A stretch of DNA of 64,000 nt from Lachnospiraceae bacterium (GTDB lineage: Bacteria > Bacillota > Clostridia > Lachnospirales > Lachnospiraceae): NCBI GenBank assembly GCA_017396145.1, contig JAFQMS010000047.1, positions 1 to 64,000 on the forward strand, written 5' to 3'. Of this stretch, positions 62,027 through 64,000 are shown in pieces. A program made the translations under genes and the position numbers. The notes under the pieces were generated by a model, which worked only from the letters and a program-made list of their open reading frames with translations, had not been told where the DNA came from and searched no databases. How positions within the stretch are numbered: the stretch's first letter is position 1; every line of letters starts with the position of its first letter.

Positions 62027-63625
62027 ATGAAACAGGTTAATTCTTATTTTCAATTGAATATAGAAGGTGACAAGGTATATTTAGTGATATATCCTCCTGC
62101 AGAAGGTGGGCAAAGATTAGATTTTCAGGAGATTTCGGATTACCTTAACAAAAAAAACTATAACAATTTGGATGTTATAGCTATTGGTCGTGGAATTATG
62201 GCTGATGAAGTTTCAAGAGTTCTTATAGCTCAGGGAAAGAAGTATCCGGAAGCAGAAGATGTTAAGATTGTTGTATCTGATAATAAAATGGAGGCTATTG
62301 CCAGATTTTACCCACCAACTAAGGGGGCACCTTGTATGACTAAAGGTGATATCTATAGGTTGTTAGATATTAAGGGTATAAAATTTGGAATAGTAGATGA
62401 AGTAATCCAAGAATTTGTAGAAGACAGAGCGTATTGTACAGATTTAATAGTTGCAAAGGGTGTGCCTGCTATAGACGGTCACAGTGCCAAGATTACGTAC
62501 CATTTTAATCTGGAAAAATCCTTGAAACCAAAGGAAAACGAAGATGGAACTGTAGATTTTCATTCCCTTGATAATATAAACAGAGTTAATAAAGGTGATT
62601 GCCTTGCTACAATGATTCCTGTGGATTATGGTAAACCTGGTAAGGATGTATATGGAAATCATATTAGTCCTAAAAAGGTTAATAATTTGGTATTTAAGTA
62701 TGGTATGAATATTTACGAATCTGAGGATAGATTAAAGATTTTCTCAGACGTTGAAGGTCATGTAGAATTACAGGGTGACAGAGTATTTGTATCAGATACA
62801 TATATGATTAATGAAGATGTTAGTACTGCTACAGGTGATATAAACTATACGGGAAATGTTCATATCAAAGGAAATGTAACAGCTGGATTTACTGTTAGAG
62901 CAAAGGGGAATGTTACAGTTGACGGAGTAGTTGAATGTGCTGTAATAGATGCTGGTGGAAGTATAATACTTAAGTCAGGAATTCAAGGCGGTAAAAGAGG
63001 TATTTTAAGAGCAAAAAAGGATATTGTAAGTAAATTTCTTGAAAATGCTATTGTAAGAGCAGGTGGGAAGATAACTACGGAAGCAATTCTCTATAGCGAT
63101 GTATCAGCCGGAGATGTTGTAGAAGTAATGGGGAGAAAGGGATTTATAGTTGGGGGTACTACCCGTTCAAAGAACTGCGTAATATGTAAGAGCGCAGGTT
63201 CTAATATGGAAACCAAGACAGAGATAGAGGTTGGCGTTGATCCACATATTATAGAAGAGGCGGCGCATCTTGAAAAATCTATATCAGAAAAGAATATAGA
63301 AAAAGAAAAGTATAACCAGTTAATGGCTGTGTTAAGTAACAGATTAAATCATGGTAAACTTAATGAAGATGGATTGGCACAGTTAAAGAAAGTGTCAGAA
63401 AGTTATATTGAGTGTACAAAACTTCTTGAGCAGGAAACAGCAAGACTTACTCAAATAAACGAAGAAATCGAGTCTATGGGTGATGGCTCAGTAGAGATTA
63501 GGCATATTGGTCATGTGGGGGTTAAACTTGTGATTGGTAATAGTATCTATTACATAAGAGAAGAAGCAAAGCATAAAAAGTTTAAATGTGTAAATGGTGA
63601 AATTGTAAGTGAACAGGTACTGTAA
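62027..63625 (+). CDS. FapA-family (DUF342) protein
   Basis: This 532-residue protein opens MKQVNSYFQLNIEGDKVYLVIYPP. The N-terminal third is the FapA region (PPTKGAPCMTKGDIYRLLD, AKGVPAIDGHSAKITYHF). The middle is a right-handed beta-helix (about 270-390; GNVHIKGNVTAGFTVRAKGNVTVDG). The C-terminal part has a coiled coil (about 410-480). FapA proteins sit in flagellar operons of many Firmicutes and are linked to polar growth or assembly in others; the action here is unknown. I chose ATG 62027; TTG 62015 abuts the AGGAG site. Confidence 0.85.
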   Translation: MKQVNSYFQLNIEGDKVYLVIYPPAEGGQRLDFQEISDYLNKKNYNNLDVIAIGRGIMADEVSRVLIAQGKKYPEAEDVKIVVSDNKMEAIARFYPPTKGAPCMTKGDIYRLLDIKGIKFGIVDEVIQEFVEDRAYCTDLIVAKGVPAIDGHSAKITYHFNLEKSLKPKENEDGTVDFHSLDNINRVNKGDCLATMIPVDYGKPGKDVYGNHISPKKVNNLVFKYGMNIYESEDRLKIFSDVEGHVELQGDRVFVSDTYMINEDVSTATGDINYTGNVHIKGNVTAGFTVRAKGNVTVDGVVECAVIDAGGSIILKSGIQGGKRGILRAKKDIVSKFLENAIVRAGGKITTEAILYSDVSAGDVVEVMGRKGFIVGGTTRSKNCVICKSAGSNMETKTEIEVGVDPHIIEEAAHLEKSISEKNIEKEKYNQLMAVLSNRLNHGKLNEDGLAQLKKVSESYIECTKLLEQETARLTQINEEIESMGDGSVEIRHIGHVGVKLVIGNSIYYIREEAKHKKFKCVNGEIVSEQVL

Positions 63626-63682
63626 CTTAGAATTGTGACATACAGTTTTATGACAAGAAAGAATGTCAGATAGGAGGTAGTT

Positions 63683-63991
63683 ATGGGAGTAACACCAATA
63701 GAAATGGTTTCAATGGTGCCAAAGACTCAGTTAGCATCTCAAAATACTCAATCATTACAACATAAAGTTAGTAATGAACAGATGCAATTATCTCAAGGTA
63801 TGCAAGCACAGATAAAGAATAATAGTCAAAAAACTGCTAAGACGGAGAAGCAGGAATACAGACAAGAAAAATTTGATGCTAAAGAAAAAGGTAAAAATGA
63901 GTATTATCAGAGTAAGCATGGTAATAATAAAGATAAGAAGGATGAAAGTTCCTCGCCTATTAAACTTAGTAGTTTTGATGTAAAGATATAA
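63683..63991 (+). CDS. Small polar protein of unknown function at the fla/che end
   Basis: This 102-residue protein opens MGVTPIEMVSMVPKTQLASQ. It is hydrophilic, Gln/Lys/Asn/Ser-rich, without a signal or membrane helix, and probably disordered apart from short helices. The start TPIEMxSMVPK resembles small proteins I recall at the same place in Lachnospiraceae flagellar operons. The function is unknown. AGGAGG is 5 bases before the ATG. It ends 9 bases before the window edge, and the operon may go on beyond. Confidence 0.7.
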   Translation: MGVTPIEMVSMVPKTQLASQNTQSLQHKVSNEQMQLSQGMQAQIKNNSQKTAKTEKQEYRQEKFDAKEKGKNEYYQSKHGNNKDKKDESSSPIKLSSFDVKI

Positions 63992-64000
63992 GAGGCTTCA

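Overview
The window reads as chromosomal DNA of a flagellated, low-GC Gram-positive Clostridia, most likely a Lachnospiraceae (Lachnospira, Roseburia or Butyrivibrio type; the genus cannot be fixed from this sequence alone). The evidence is the AT-rich codon use, strong AGGAGG-type ribosome sites with many GTG and TTG starts, a sortase-type wall-anchored starch-binding protein, an LTA-synthase-like enzyme, a class B sortase, CodY, a YlmC/YmxH-type PRC-barrel protein, a single-chain PurL of clostridial type, and a fla/che operon containing fliY, cheC, cheD, flhF and flhG. Every protein gene runs on the + strand; the only minus-strand gene seen is a tRNA-Gly.

Positions 1-10.8 kb hold envelope and signalling genes: the 3' end of a starch-binding, wall-anchored protein; an LTA-synthase-like phosphoglycerol transferase; a class B sortase overlapping a HAD phosphatase; a large PAS/GGDEF/GGDEF-like/EAL protein; and two diverged PpiC-like lipoproteins. 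Positions 10.8-16.8 kb hold purL, a nitroreductase-like gene, a 58-residue cysteine-containing protein and a GT2 glycosyltransferase. The last two are each preceded by the same 37-nt repeat element, which runs directly into the ribosome site.

Positions 16.8-17.7 kb are the one clearly unusual stretch. It is a non-coding interval with an 11-copy 18-bp array, inverted repeats and an 11-copy 12-bp array, followed by tRNA-Gly(GCC) with its own terminator and promoter on the minus strand. Positions 17.7-30.2 kb are ordinary chromosomal genes: an SPFH/zinc-ribbon protein, serS, an O-acetylhomoserine sulfhydrylase-like enzyme, a polyprenyl sugar-phosphate transferase, a PRC-barrel protein, nrdR, comM, dprA, topA and codY.

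From 30.5 kb to the right edge lies one co-directional fla/che cluster of about 33.5 kb. It encodes rod and MS-ring parts (flgB, flgC, fliE, fliF), switch and export parts (fliG-fliJ, fliM, fliY, fliO-fliR, flhB, flhA), hook assembly (fliK, flgD, flgE), stator (motA, motB), placement (flhF, flhG), a PilZ protein, chemotaxis (cheY, cheB, cheA, cheW, cheC, cheD), the sigma-28 gene fliA, a FapA-like DUF342 protein and small unknowns. Flagellin, chaperones, anti-sigma factor, chemoreceptors and cheR are not in the window.

I see no convincing new biological system. The observations most worth following are (1) the repeated 37-nt leader before two neighbouring genes; (2) an identical 13-mer resembling an NrdR box upstream of both nrdR and the fla/che promoter, with a second similar box exactly 31 bp on at the flagellar promoter; (3) the clustered minisatellites beside the tRNA; and (4) structured leaders in the hook-gene region.
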